Positions 24,367-32,200 of a stretch of 64,000 bases of DNA are shown in pieces. Below the pieces are notes generated by a model. It did no database searches, had not been told where the DNA came from, and saw nothing but the letters and a program-made list of their open reading frames with translations. The translations under genes and the position numbers were made by a program. Position 1 is the stretch's first letter; each line of letters begins with the position of its first letter. The DNA comes from Candidatus Solirubrobacter pratensis. GTDB taxonomy: Bacteria > Actinomycetota > Thermoleophilia > Solirubrobacterales > Solirubrobacteraceae. The stretch is taken from positions 186,001 to 250,000 of the forward strand of contig NZ_AUEK01000011.1 in assembly GCF_000425945.1 (NCBI RefSeq), in the 5' to 3' direction.

Positions 24367-24768
24367 CTACTGCCCCGGAACCCAGAGGCGGCCGGACGAC
24401 TGGGCCGGCCCCGGACCTCCGGGATCTGCAGGCTTTTCCGGCTCCGGCTCCGCTCCGGGCGCATCGCCCGAAAGTTGCACATAGGCCATCTGCAGGCGCG
24501 ACAGCGCGTCCTTGAACGGGCCCAACTCCGCCCCGTGCGTGTCCTCGACGAGCGGCAGCAGCGCGCGGGCGCCGTCGATCGCCTTCTTCGTCTGCGCGAG
24601 GTCGCGCCTGGGCTCCTCGTCGCCCGGCGGCGAGGCCAGGCCGGCCTTGCGGGCGCCGAGGTTGATCAGCGTCACGAGGGTCTGGAGCAGCACGTCTTCG
24701 ACGCTGAGCTTCTCCATCTCGGCCTCGAGGGCGCGGATCTCGTCTTCGGAGAACTGGCGTTGGCTCAT
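24367..24768 (-). CDS. DUF1844-type protein
   Basis: 133 residues. The helical first 85 residues (SEDEIRALEAEMEKLSVEDV, then TLVTLINLGARKAGL) match the DUF1844 family, small soluble proteins found in many bacteria next to translation or redox genes, function unknown. Conserved features are the acidic start and the asparagine-glycine turn in LINLG. The last 40 residues are a Pro/Glu-rich tail. ATG overlaps the ligase stop (ATGA). Last gene of the operon, followed by the terminator. Confidence 0.85.
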   Translation of the reverse strand: MSQRQFSEDEIRALEAEMEKLSVEDVLLQTLVTLINLGARKAGLASPPGDEEPRRDLAQTKKAIDGARALLPLVEDTHGAELGPFKDALSRLQMAYVQLSGDAPGAEPEPEKPADPGGPGPAQSSGRLWVPGQ

Positions 24769-25895
24769 GGGATCGCTCTCTCCTGTGCCGGGTACGTCGC
24801 GCGGGTCTCCTCCACGCACTGCTTGAACACTTCGTAGGGTGACGCGCCGGCGTCGATCATTCGACGCTGCCGCTGCGCCCCGTTGAGCTCCGGCAGCGCG
24901 ATGTCGGCGCCCGTCCAGGCCCTGAGGCGGTCCACCGCCTCGGTGGCCGGGTACTCCTCGATGCGCTCCGCCTCGAGGTCGAGCAGCTTGCCGTCCTGCC
25001 CGTAGCGGATGGCGCGCCACATGTTCTCCTCGATCAGGCGGCCGGGGACATCGGGCGGCGTCTCGCCCGCGTCGACCTCGCGCAGCGCCTGGGCAACGCA
25101 CGCGACGACCAGCTCCGCGATGGCGTCGGCTTCCGGGCCCGTCGTCTGGGCGTCGCAGATCCGGACCTCGATCGTGCCGTAGCTGTGATGCGGGCGGACC
25201 GACCACCACAGCTGGGTGAACTCGACGATCGAGTTCGTGCGCAGCAGCAGCTCGACGTACTCCTGCCAGCTCGGCCACGAGCCGTAGACGTCCGGGATGC
25301 CGCAGCGGGGGAAGGATTTCGTGAACGTCTGCGTACGAGCGGAGTGTAGGCCGGAGTCGCGGCCGTCCAGAAACGGCGAGTTCGCGCTGATCGCGAGCAG
25401 CAGCGGCAGGACGGGGCGCAGGCGGTCGCACGCCTTGACGGCGCGGTCGGCGCCCTGGACGCCGACGTGGACTTGCAGCGCGAACGTGTTGTTGCGCCAC
25501 GCGACGTACTTCAGGCCCTCCTCGACGCGGTGGTAGTGCTCCGTGTCGATGATCTTCTGGTCGCGGTAGTCGCTCAGCGGGTGCGTGCCGGTCGCGGCCA
25601 GCCCGACGCCGTTGGCCTCGGCGATCGCGAACAGGCGCCGGCGCGCCTCGTGTTGCAGCTCGCGGGCGTGGGCGAGCGTCTCGCCGCGGCCCGAGCGGAT
25701 CTCGATCTCGGAGGAGATCAGCTCGCCGGAGATCGCATCGGCGAGCACCGGGTCGCCGGCGCCCGCGGCGCGCAGGTCCTCGAAGCGCGGCGTCAGCAGG
25801 AGCGTGTGGGGATCGATGATCGCCCACTCCTCCTCGATGCCCACCGTCAAGTCCTGCGAGCTCTCGAAGATCTCGCGCGCCGCAACCAGATCCAT
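24765..25895 (-). CDS. Carboxylate-amine ligase, glutamate-cysteine ligase family 2 (YbdK type)
   Basis: 376 residues. N-terminal LTVGIEEEWAIID and the later EIEIRSGRGETLAHAREL are the metal- and substrate-binding acidic strands of GCS2 enzymes. HYHRVEEGLKYVAWRNNTFALQVHVGV and SYGTIEVRICDAQTT continue the conserved core. Full length for YbdK-type weak glutamate-cysteine ligases and their relatives. It forms an amide or peptide bond with ATP, probably making a gamma-glutamyl compound; the real substrate is unknown. It starts six bases behind the rex stop, which fits a role in thiol or redox balance. Confidence 0.9.
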   Translation of the reverse strand: MDLVAAREIFESSQDLTVGIEEEWAIIDPHTLLLTPRFEDLRAAGAGDPVLADAISGELISSEIEIRSGRGETLAHARELQHEARRRLFAIAEANGVGLAATGTHPLSDYRDQKIIDTEHYHRVEEGLKYVAWRNNTFALQVHVGVQGADRAVKACDRLRPVLPLLLAISANSPFLDGRDSGLHSARTQTFTKSFPRCGIPDVYGSWPSWQEYVELLLRTNSIVEFTQLWWSVRPHHSYGTIEVRICDAQTTGPEADAIAELVVACVAQALREVDAGETPPDVPGRLIEENMWRAIRYGQDGKLLDLEAERIEEYPATEAVDRLRAWTGADIALPELNGAQRQRRMIDAGASPYEVFKQCVEETRATYPAQERAIP

Positions 25896-25901
25896 GCGTC
25901 C

Positions 25902-26594
25902 TCAGGTCAGGTAGAAGTACAGCGCGTACAGCAGGTCGACGGCGGGGCTGGAGGTGTGCACCGTCACCTCTGGTGGGACCTGCAGGAGCGCCTCGGAGTA
26001 GTTGAAGATGATCTTCACGCCCGCGTCGACCAGCAGGTCGGCGAGCCCTTGGGCGGCGGCCGTCGGGACAGCGAGGACGCCGACCACGATGTCCTCCTCC
26101 TCGACGATCTGCTTGAGGTCGTCGGTGTGGCGGACCGTCGTGGAGCCGACCTTCTCGCCGATCTTCTCCTGCGCCGTGTCGAAGATCGCCACGACGCGGA
26201 AGCCGTGGTCGGCGAAGATGTCCGACGAGGCGATCGCGCGGCCGAGGTGGCCGGCGCCGAACAGCGCGATGTTGTGCTGGCCGCTGGTGCGCAGGATCTT
26301 GCGGATCTGGCTGACCAGCGAGTCGACGTTGTAGCCCACCCCGCGCTTGCCGAACTTCCCGAAGCCCGACAGGTCGCGACGGATCTGGGTCGAGTTGACG
26401 TGGGTGTACTCCGAGAGCTCCTGGGAGGAGATCGTCTCCTTGCCCATCTTGCGTGCCTGGGTGAGCACCTGCAGGTAGCGCGAGAGACGGGCGGCCACGC
26501 CGAGCGACAGGCGGTCCGAGAGAGGACCCAGCCCGCCATCGCCCTGCTGTGCGCCGCCGCCGCCAGCCTTAGTCGCGACGTCGCCGAAGCTCAT
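25902..26594 (-). CDS. rex: Redox-sensing transcriptional repressor Rex
   Basis: 230 residues. An N-terminal Gly-rich leader, then a winged helix (LSRYLQVLTQARKMGKETIS, SQELSEYTHVNSTQIRRDLS) and the marker GKFGKRGVGYNV. The NAD(H)-binding Rossmann domain has ALFGAGHLGRAIASSDIF. A C-terminal domain-swapped helix ends the protein. Rex binds operators when NADH/NAD+ is low and leaves them when NADH rises, controlling respiratory genes. Full length for the family. I found no convincing Rex operator in the window. It overlaps the thioredoxin-fold gene by four bases. Confidence 0.96.
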   Translation of the reverse strand: MSFGDVATKAGGGGAQQGDGGLGPLSDRLSLGVAARLSRYLQVLTQARKMGKETISSQELSEYTHVNSTQIRRDLSGFGKFGKRGVGYNVDSLVSQIRKILRTSGQHNIALFGAGHLGRAIASSDIFADHGFRVVAIFDTAQEKIGEKVGSTTVRHTDDLKQIVEEEDIVVGVLAVPTAAAQGLADLLVDAGVKIIFNYSEALLQVPPEVTVHTSSPAVDLLYALYFYLT

Positions 26595-26839
26595 CTGTGC
26601 CCACGATAGAGAATGCGCCGCTGGAGGGCGTCCTCATCGACGACGTAGTCGAAGAGCTCTTCGCCGTCGACCGCGATCACGGGGATCCTCTCCAGGTAGC
26701 GGGCGTGCAGGACGTCGTCCGCCGTGATGTCGATCTCCTCGATCCGGAACGGCGCGCGCAGCCGGACGCGATCGAGGGCTTCGCGCGCGTCGTCGCAGAG
26801 ATGGCAGCCGGGGCGGCCGTAGAGGGTCACGGTCGTCAT
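26591..26839 (-). CDS. Glutaredoxin-like DUF836 protein
   Basis: 82 residues with a thioredoxin-type fold: the TLYGRPGCHLCDDAREAL motif carries the Cys-x2-Cys site at about 12-15, and RIPVIAVDGEELFDY supplies the cis-proline loop. DUF836/YruB-type proteins are small thiol-disulfide oxidoreductases. Located between rex and a subtilase-like gene with four-base overlaps on both sides, it fits the redox theme of this half of the operon. Confidence 0.92.
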   Translation of the reverse strand: MTTVTLYGRPGCHLCDDAREALDRVRLRAPFRIEEIDITADDVLHARYLERIPVIAVDGEELFDYVVDEDALQRRILYRGHR

Positions 26840-29256
26840 CGGGCGAAGGACTTCGAGCGCCCGGTGACCGGCTGGTTGCGGTTCGGCGCCCAGGCTCTCG
26901 CGCGGTAGGCGTAGCGGCCCGCGGGAAGCGCGTCGAAGTCCGCCTTCGGCAGCGTGTAGCCGTATTCGGCGGGCATCAGCTCCGTCGCGCCGCCGGGGAC
27001 GGTGAGCGTGCGGACGGTCTCGCCCTGGGCGTTGACGAGGTCGAGCTCGAGCTTGTCGGCGAAGCGGATGCTGCTTCCGTCGCCGAGCGGGTCGCCGCGG
27101 CTGAACGAGCCGAGGGTGAAGCGGACGCCGCGGCCCGCGGCGGTGAGGCTGAGGCGGCCGAGCGGGACCGCGGGCGGGCTCTGGGGGCGGATCAGGTACG
27201 GAACCGAGGCGACGGTGCGGTTGCGCGAGTCGAGCGCGACGAGCCGTCCGGCGCCCTGGGTCGGTGTGCGCACGGAGACCTCGGCGGGCGCGCCGGGCGT
27301 CAGCGTGAGCGTCGGGGGGTCGATCTGCGCGTTCCCGCTCCCGCGGAGCCGGAGCGCGGTCGACGCGGTGGCGCTCAGGGTGAGCTCGAGCGGGTCGAGC
27401 GGGCCGGAGGCGGGCGACGTGGGGTCGGCGGTGATCCCCGCGGCACTTTCGGGGGGTCGCAGCGCGCCGCCGCCGGTCCGCTCCGGTGGCAGGTTCGCCG
27501 GATCGGCGGCGGCGATGATCTGCGCGCGCAGCTGCGCGGGCGAGAGCTCGGGGTGGGCGCGGAACAGCCGCGCGGCCGCGGCGGCGACGCGCGCGGCGGC
27601 GATCGCGCTGCCGCCCGCCACGGCGGTCGCGCCGCCGGCCGTGACCGTCAGCGCGCTCCCCGCCGCGGCGACGTCGGGCTTCGCGAGGCCGCCCGCGGAC
27701 GGGCCTTCGGACGTGTACGGCGACGCGTGCAGCGACGGCTCCTCGCCGCGCGGCGAGCGCTCGACGTGGCCGAAGGCGATGCTTGTGCCCGGCTTGACGC
27801 TCAGGAGCCTCTTCGCGGCATCCCCGGTGACGCCGACGACCGGCGCGGCGGCGCGGCCGGCGGCCATCGCCGGCAGCGGGCGGTCGGCGCGGGGGTCGGC
27901 GAGCAGCACGACGCGCGCGCCGATGGCGGCGGCCGCCGCGGCCTGCGCGGCCGGGTTGGCGCCCGCCTTGACGATCAGCGCGGTGCCGCGCAGCTTCGGC
28001 GCCTGGTCGCCGAAGGCCGCGGGGTCGGCCGCCGTGACGGGTCCGGCGCTCTTGGCGGCCGCCGGCGAGCCGCCGAGCACGGCGGCTTCGGCGATCGTCT
28101 CGCCGTCCGCCTCGAGCTCGACGCGCGGCGCGGGCTCAGGGCCGGCGAGCGCGCCGACCGCCAGCGCGTCCGCCGCGGCCGCGGGCGAGCCGATCGTCCC
28201 GCTGCCCTCGCGCGCCGCGCCCTCGTTGCCGGCGGGCGCGACGACGAGCGTCCCGAGCCCCGCCGCGCCGCGCACGGCCTGCGCCTCGGGCGAGCGCTCG
28301 AAGCCCGCGTAGGGCGAGTTCACGCCGACCAGCGCGATCGCGGCGTGGTCGGAGCTGTCGAGGTCGCCGTTGGGGTCCACGGCCCGCTCGAGCCCCGCGA
28401 GCAGCTCGTCCGTGGTCCCGACCGCCTCCACCGAGGGCGACGCGCGCAGGCTCGCGACGCGGATCGGCATCACGCGCTCCCCGAGCTGGGCGAGGACCCC
28501 CGCCAGCGCCGTCCCGCTGGTCTCGCGCCGGCCGGTCCCCGCCGGGTCGCGGCCCGGCGAGGGGTCGGTGTCGCGGTCGACGGCGTCGTAGCCGGGATCG
28601 GCGTGGGCCTTGAGCGCGGTGAGGTCGACGCCGGTGTCGAGCAGCGCGACCGGCGGCTGGCCCTGGGCCGCCTCCTTCTCCTTGGGCCGGGAGTCCTCGA
28701 CCGGCACCGGCTCGCCGCTGGCCGGGTAGGTGCGCCGCACCGTCCGCACGCGGGCGCCGCGCGAGTTCAGGCGCCCGACGTCCTGCGTGCGCACGGTCGC
28801 GGCGAAGCCGTCGTAGACGCGGTAGTAGGAGACGACGTCGCGCAGCACGATCCCGTTGGCCTGCAGCGCGGACCGCAGCGTGATCTGCTCGCGCTTGAGC
28901 GACTTGATGTAGACCGCCTGCGCCTCGGCGCCCATCGCGCGGGCGTCCTTGAGCTCGCCCAGCGGCCTGCGCGGGAGCTGGACGAGGACGCGTGTCTCGT
29001 CGCCCGCCGGCTGGCCCGGGCTGCGCCCGTCGTAGGGCACCGGGTCCGCGAGCGTGCCGGGCGGGGCCGCGGCGCCGGGGAGCGACGCCTTCCCGCCGGA
29101 GAGGACCACGACGGCGACGGCGATCGCGGCGAGCACGAGCGCGCCGAGCGCGATCCGGCCCCACGGCGGCCGCCGCGGCGGCGCCTCGGCCGGCGGAGGC
29201 TCGGTGATGACGCGCTCGCCCGCGGCGGGCGCGGCGCTCTCGTCGCCGCCGGGCAC
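26836..29256 (-). CDS. Membrane-anchored subtilase-like (S8) protein lacking the catalytic histidine
   Basis: 806 residues, GTG start. A Pro-rich cytoplasmic leader, one membrane helix at about 32-52, then an extracytoplasmic part. An inhibitor-like region precedes the S8 domain. The Asp motif is present (PPVALLDTGVD, about 205), the oxyanion Asn is present (APAGNEGAA) and the Ser motif is recognisable (GGSAIAAARVA, about 547). The His motif, normally GHGTHVAG, reads ETSGTALAG, so the catalytic His is replaced by Ser and the second conserved His is gone. A PA-like insertion lies between Asn and Ser, and a beta-rich C-terminal domain follows. It may be a binding protein or pseudoprotease. One base separates it from tsaD. 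Confidence 0.85.
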   Translation of the reverse strand: MPGGDESAAPAAGERVITEPPPAEAPPRRPPWGRIALGALVLAAIAVAVVVLSGGKASLPGAAAPPGTLADPVPYDGRSPGQPAGDETRVLVQLPRRPLGELKDARAMGAEAQAVYIKSLKREQITLRSALQANGIVLRDVVSYYRVYDGFAATVRTQDVGRLNSRGARVRTVRRTYPASGEPVPVEDSRPKEKEAAQGQPPVALLDTGVDLTALKAHADPGYDAVDRDTDPSPGRDPAGTGRRETSGTALAGVLAQLGERVMPIRVASLRASPSVEAVGTTDELLAGLERAVDPNGDLDSSDHAAIALVGVNSPYAGFERSPEAQAVRGAAGLGTLVVAPAGNEGAAREGSGTIGSPAAAADALAVGALAGPEPAPRVELEADGETIAEAAVLGGSPAAAKSAGPVTAADPAAFGDQAPKLRGTALIVKAGANPAAQAAAAAAIGARVVLLADPRADRPLPAMAAGRAAAPVVGVTGDAAKRLLSVKPGTSIAFGHVERSPRGEEPSLHASPYTSEGPSAGGLAKPDVAAAGSALTVTAGGATAVAGGSAIAAARVAAAAARLFRAHPELSPAQLRAQIIAAADPANLPPERTGGGALRPPESAAGITADPTSPASGPLDPLELTLSATASTALRLRGSGNAQIDPPTLTLTPGAPAEVSVRTPTQGAGRLVALDSRNRTVASVPYLIRPQSPPAVPLGRLSLTAAGRGVRFTLGSFSRGDPLGDGSSIRFADKLELDLVNAQGETVRTLTVPGGATELMPAEYGYTLPKADFDALPAGRYAYRARAWAPNRNQPVTGRSKSFAR

Positions 29257-29257
29257 C

Positions 29258-30241
29258 TCAGGCCGCGCGCCGGGTCGCGTAGGCGTCCAGGGCGAGGTAG
29301 TGCGGGAACGCCGCGGGCTGCACCCAGCGGGCGGCCGACGCGATCATCGCGGCGTTGTCGGTGCAGAGCTCGGGCGGCGGGATGTGCACCGGGACGCCGA
29401 GCGCGGCGGCCCGCTCGCGCAGCAGCCGGTTCGCGGCGACGCCGCCGCCGATCGCCAGCCGCGGCTCGCGTTCGGTCTCCAGCGCGCGGGTCACGCGGGC
29501 GATCAGCGCCTCGACGATCGCGTGCTCGTAGCTTGCGGCGAGGTCGGCGGCGCGGCGGGCGGTCTCCTCCTCCCCCAGCTCGCGCACCTTGTACAGCAGC
29601 GCGGTCTTGAGGCCGGCGAACGAGAAGTCCAGCCCGGCGACGCGCGCGCCGGTCGGGAACGCGAACGCCTCGCGGTCGCCCGAGAGCGCGAGCTTGGACA
29701 GCGCCGGGCCGCCCGGATAGCCGAGCCCGAGCAGCCGCGCGCCCTTGTCGAACGCCTCGCCGGCGGCGTCGTCGAGCGTCTGCCCGAGGGTCGTGTAGCC
29801 CTCGTGGTCCTGCACGCGCGCCAGCAGCGTGTGGCCGCCCGACGCCAGCAGGCACACGAACGGCGGTCCGAAGGGGTCCGGGGCGAGGAAGTTGGCGGCG
29901 ACGTGGCCCTGCAGGTGATCGACCGCGGCGAGCGGCAGGCGCCGGGCGCCCGCGATCCCCTTGGCGGTCGCGACGCCGATGAGCAGCGCGCCGACCAGTC
30001 CGGGGCCTTGCGTCACGGCGACGGTCTCGACGTCGGCGAGCGTCGCGCCGGCCGTCGCGAGGGCGTCGTCCACGACGTCGTTGGCCAGCTCGAGGTGGTG
30101 CCGCGACGCCCATTCGGGCACCACGCCGCCGAAGCGCGCGTGCACGCCCTGCGAGGACACGACGTTCGAGCGGATCTCGCCGTCGCGCGTCACGACCGCC
30201 GCGCACGTGTCGTCGCACGACGTCTCGATCGCCAGGATCAC
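29258..30241 (-). CDS. tsaD: tRNA t6A37 threonylcarbamoyltransferase subunit TsaD
   Basis: 327 residues from the GTG at 30241 (VILAIETSCDDTCAAVV). ASKHA fold. The metal ligands are in AVDHLQGHVAANF (His-x3-His), with the phosphate loop LLASGGHTLL and the later IGGGVAANRLLRE and CTDNAAMIA. It transfers threonylcarbamoyl from TC-AMP to A37 of tRNAs reading ANN codons, working with TsaB and TsaE, both encoded just upstream here. GTGA overlap with rimI. Upstream in-frame sequence is a rimI shadow. Confidence 0.97.
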   Translation of the reverse strand: MILAIETSCDDTCAAVVTRDGEIRSNVVSSQGVHARFGGVVPEWASRHHLELANDVVDDALATAGATLADVETVAVTQGPGLVGALLIGVATAKGIAGARRLPLAAVDHLQGHVAANFLAPDPFGPPFVCLLASGGHTLLARVQDHEGYTTLGQTLDDAAGEAFDKGARLLGLGYPGGPALSKLALSGDREAFAFPTGARVAGLDFSFAGLKTALLYKVRELGEEETARRAADLAASYEHAIVEALIARVTRALETEREPRLAIGGGVAANRLLRERAAALGVPVHIPPPELCTDNAAMIASAARWVQPAAFPHYLALDAYATRRAA

Positions 30242-30732
30242 GGCATCCCGGGGACGTCGTCGAGCGAGCCCCGCTGCGTGGCCGGCGTGCGCCACATGAT
30301 CAGGGCGTCCTCGCCGTTGTCCTGGTAGTAGCGTCGGCGGACGCCCGCGGCGCGGAAGCCGAAGCGCTCGTACAGCGCGATCGCGCCGTCGTTGGACTTG
30401 CGTACCTCGAGCGTCAGCTGGGAGTCGGGCGCGACCCGCTCCAGCAGCCGCTCGAGCAGAGCGGTCGCGATCCCGCGGCGGCGCGTCTCCGGGTCCACGG
30501 CGACGTTCATGATGTGCCAGACGGTGTCGTAGCGCGAGCAGATCGTGTAGCCGACCAGCTCGCCCTCGATCTCGGCCGCGAGGCAGATCCCTGACGCCTT
30601 GGAGAGCTCGAGCACGAACATCGCGAGCGACCACGGGCTCGTGAACGCGCGGCGCTCGATCGCGACGACCTGCGGGAGGTCGGCGTACGTCAGGCGACGG
30701 ACCTGGATGGCGGCGGCGGGGGGAGCGGTCAC
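30238..30732 (-). CDS. rimI: Ribosomal-protein-alanine N-acetyltransferase RimI-like
   Basis: 164 residues from the GTG at 30732. GNAT fold: YADLPQVVAIERRAFTSPW at the N-terminus, acetyl-CoA loop PETRRRGIATALLERLLE, and ALYERFGFRAAGVRRRYYQ near the C-terminus, all typical of RimI. It acetylates the N-terminus of ribosomal protein S18 in E. coli, while actinobacterial RimI can act more broadly. Conserved neighbourhood with tsaB and tsaD; four-base overlaps with both. Confidence 0.94.
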   Translation of the reverse strand: MTAPPAAAIQVRRLTYADLPQVVAIERRAFTSPWSLAMFVLELSKASGICLAAEIEGELVGYTICSRYDTVWHIMNVAVDPETRRRGIATALLERLLERVAPDSQLTLEVRKSNDGAIALYERFGFRAAGVRRRYYQDNGEDALIMWRTPATQRGSLDDVPGMP

Positions 30733-31361
30733 TGTGGCTTGGCGTCCGGCTCGCGGCGATAGTCCGGGAGCAGGGCGTCGCGGTCCACGGGCTCCTTCGC
30801 CCGACCCAGGCGGCACACCATCAGGGCACTCACACGGTGGGCGTCGGAACCGTCGGCCGGGACGTCCGCTCCGGCCCGCTCGAGCTCCATCCGAAAGCGT
30901 ACCGCCCCGTCGCCGACGGCCAGCGTGCCGCGTGAGAGCCGCCCGGCGAGCGTCTCGGGCGCCAGCGCGACCGGCTCCAGCGTGCGCTCCCCGTCCTCGT
31001 AGAGCGCGGCGAACACCTCGCCGCGGCGGGCGTCGATGACGGCGGCGACGCGGCCGTGGTGGGGCGCGGCGAGGGCGTCGAGGCTGGAGACCGGCGCGAG
31101 CGGGATCTGGCGCGCCTGCGCGATCGCGCGGGCGGTCGCGACTCCCAGCCGCAGTCCGGTGAAGCCGCCCGGGCCGACGCCGACGCACAGTCGCTCGATC
31201 TCGTCCCAGCTCGCTCCGGCCTGCTCGAGCACCCGCTCGAGCAGCGGCTGGAGCGTCTGGGCGTGGCGCGGCTTCTCGCCGTCGTCGTGCAGCTCGAGCT
31301 CCCGCGGCCCGAGGACCGCGACGGTCGTGACCGGCGTCGAGGTGTCCAGCCCGGCGATCAC
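30729..31361 (-). CDS. tsaB: tRNA t6A biosynthesis protein TsaB
   Basis: 210 residues from the GTG at 31361 (VIAGLDTSTPVTTVAVL). It is an ASKHA-fold paralogue of TsaD without the metal histidines. GVGPGGFTGLRLGVATARAI is the marker segment; PVSSLDALAA and VIDARRGEVFAALY follow. TsaB dimerises with TsaD and is needed for t6A formation. Overlaps tsaE by four bases. The C-terminal 60 residues are less typical but keep length within the family range. Confidence 0.95.
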   Translation of the reverse strand: MIAGLDTSTPVTTVAVLGPRELELHDDGEKPRHAQTLQPLLERVLEQAGASWDEIERLCVGVGPGGFTGLRLGVATARAIAQARQIPLAPVSSLDALAAPHHGRVAAVIDARRGEVFAALYEDGERTLEPVALAPETLAGRLSRGTLAVGDGAVRFRMELERAGADVPADGSDAHRVSALMVCRLGRAKEPVDRDALLPDYRREPDAKPQ

Positions 31362-31765
31362 GCGATCTCGATCCTGCGATCGTCGCCGCCGGCGTGCGCG
31401 AGCCGGACGCGGTGCGCGATCCGCTCCGGCGGGACCGCGTCCTCGGCGTGCTCGGGCCACTCGACGAACACGATCGCCTCGGGCGCGAAGAACGGGTCGA
31501 GGATGCCGGGGTCCTCCCCGCCCATGCCCGCGAGCCGGTAGAGGTCAAGGTGCGCGAGCGGGCCGTCGTAGAGATGGCCGACGACGAACGTCGGCGACGT
31601 GATCGGGCCTTCGACGCCGAGCGCGCGCAGCGCCCCGCGCACGAACGTCGTCTTGCCGGAGCCGAGCTCGCCCGAGACGAGCACGACGTCGCCCGGCTTC
31701 AAGGTCTGCGCGAGCACGGCCCCTGCGCGCTCGGTCGCGCCCGGCCCGTCGCTGATCTCAGTCAC
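31358..31765 (-). CDS. tsaE: tRNA t6A biosynthesis ATPase TsaE
   Basis: 135 residues from the GTG at 31765. P-loop VSGELGSGKTTFVRGALRA, then SPTFVVGHLY, LAHLDLYRL (with the conserved Asp of switch II) and VFVEWPEHAED. TsaE is the P-loop ATPase that resets the TsaBD complex between catalytic cycles. It overlaps the LPYTG protein stop by eight bases. A longer in-frame extension upstream is an out-of-register shadow of that gene. Confidence 0.95.
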   Translation of the reverse strand: MTEISDGPGATERAGAVLAQTLKPGDVVLVSGELGSGKTTFVRGALRALGVEGPITSPTFVVGHLYDGPLAHLDLYRLAGMGGEDPGILDPFFAPEAIVFVEWPEHAEDAVPPERIAHRVRLAHAGGDDRRIEIA

Positions 31766-32111
31766 GGACGCGCGCGCGCAGCGCGAGGCCGGCGCCGAGC
31801 AGGAGCGCGCCCCCGGCAGCCAGGGGCCACGCGTCGATGCCGGTGTAGGGCAGCTGCGGCTGCGACGACGGTGCGGGCGTGGTGGTCGCGGTCGCCGCTG
31901 CCTGGGCGGGCGCCGGAGGCGCGGCGGGCTGGGCCGGCGGCGGCGTCGCGGTCGCCTTCGGGCGCGGCGTGGCGGTCGGCGTGGCGTCGCCGCCGAACGG
32001 GTCCGAGTACTGGTCGTCGCCCGCGCCCTGGGCGCGGGCGCCGGCGGGCAGGACGGCGAGCGACACGAGGGCGACGGCGAGACCCTGCCGGATTCGCGAG
32101 GCATACGGCAT
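31758..32111 (-). CDS. Secreted LPXTG-type surface protein (LPYTG), sortase substrate
   Basis: 117 residues. Signal peptide (about 1-27: basic start, VALVSLAVLPAG core, ARAQG cleavage region). A short acidic piece is followed by a Pro/Ala/Thr-rich stalk of about 50 residues, then LPYTG near 88-92, a hydrophobic helix and the basic tail RARVRD. This is the complete cell-wall sorting signal of sortase substrates. No folded domain remains between signal and stalk, so the protein is probably a short surface spacer. First gene of the operon leading into tsaE, an odd pairing. Confidence 0.85.
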   Translation of the reverse strand: MPYASRIRQGLAVALVSLAVLPAGARAQGAGDDQYSDPFGGDATPTATPRPKATATPPPAQPAAPPAPAQAAATATTTPAPSSQPQLPYTGIDAWPLAAGGALLLGAGLALRARVRD

Positions 32112-32120
32112 CGGCGGGCC

Positions 32121-32126
32121 AGTCTA
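32121..32126 (-). promoter_or_regulatory. -10-like hexamer TAGACT for the t6A/Rex operon
   Basis: Minus-strand TAGACT, nine bases before the ATG at 32111. Confidence 0.45.
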
Positions 32127-32186
32127 GTGCCGCGAGTCTCGCCTCGCCGCGGCCGGGCGGGCGGCGGATCCGGCACCGGCGACATT

Positions 32187-32192
32187 TAGAGT
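32187..32192 (+). promoter_or_regulatory. -10-like hexamer TAGAGT for the GT4-flippase gene
   Basis: TAGAGT, eight bases before the ATG at 32201. Confidence 0.45.
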
Positions 32193-32200
32193 GCCGCGCG

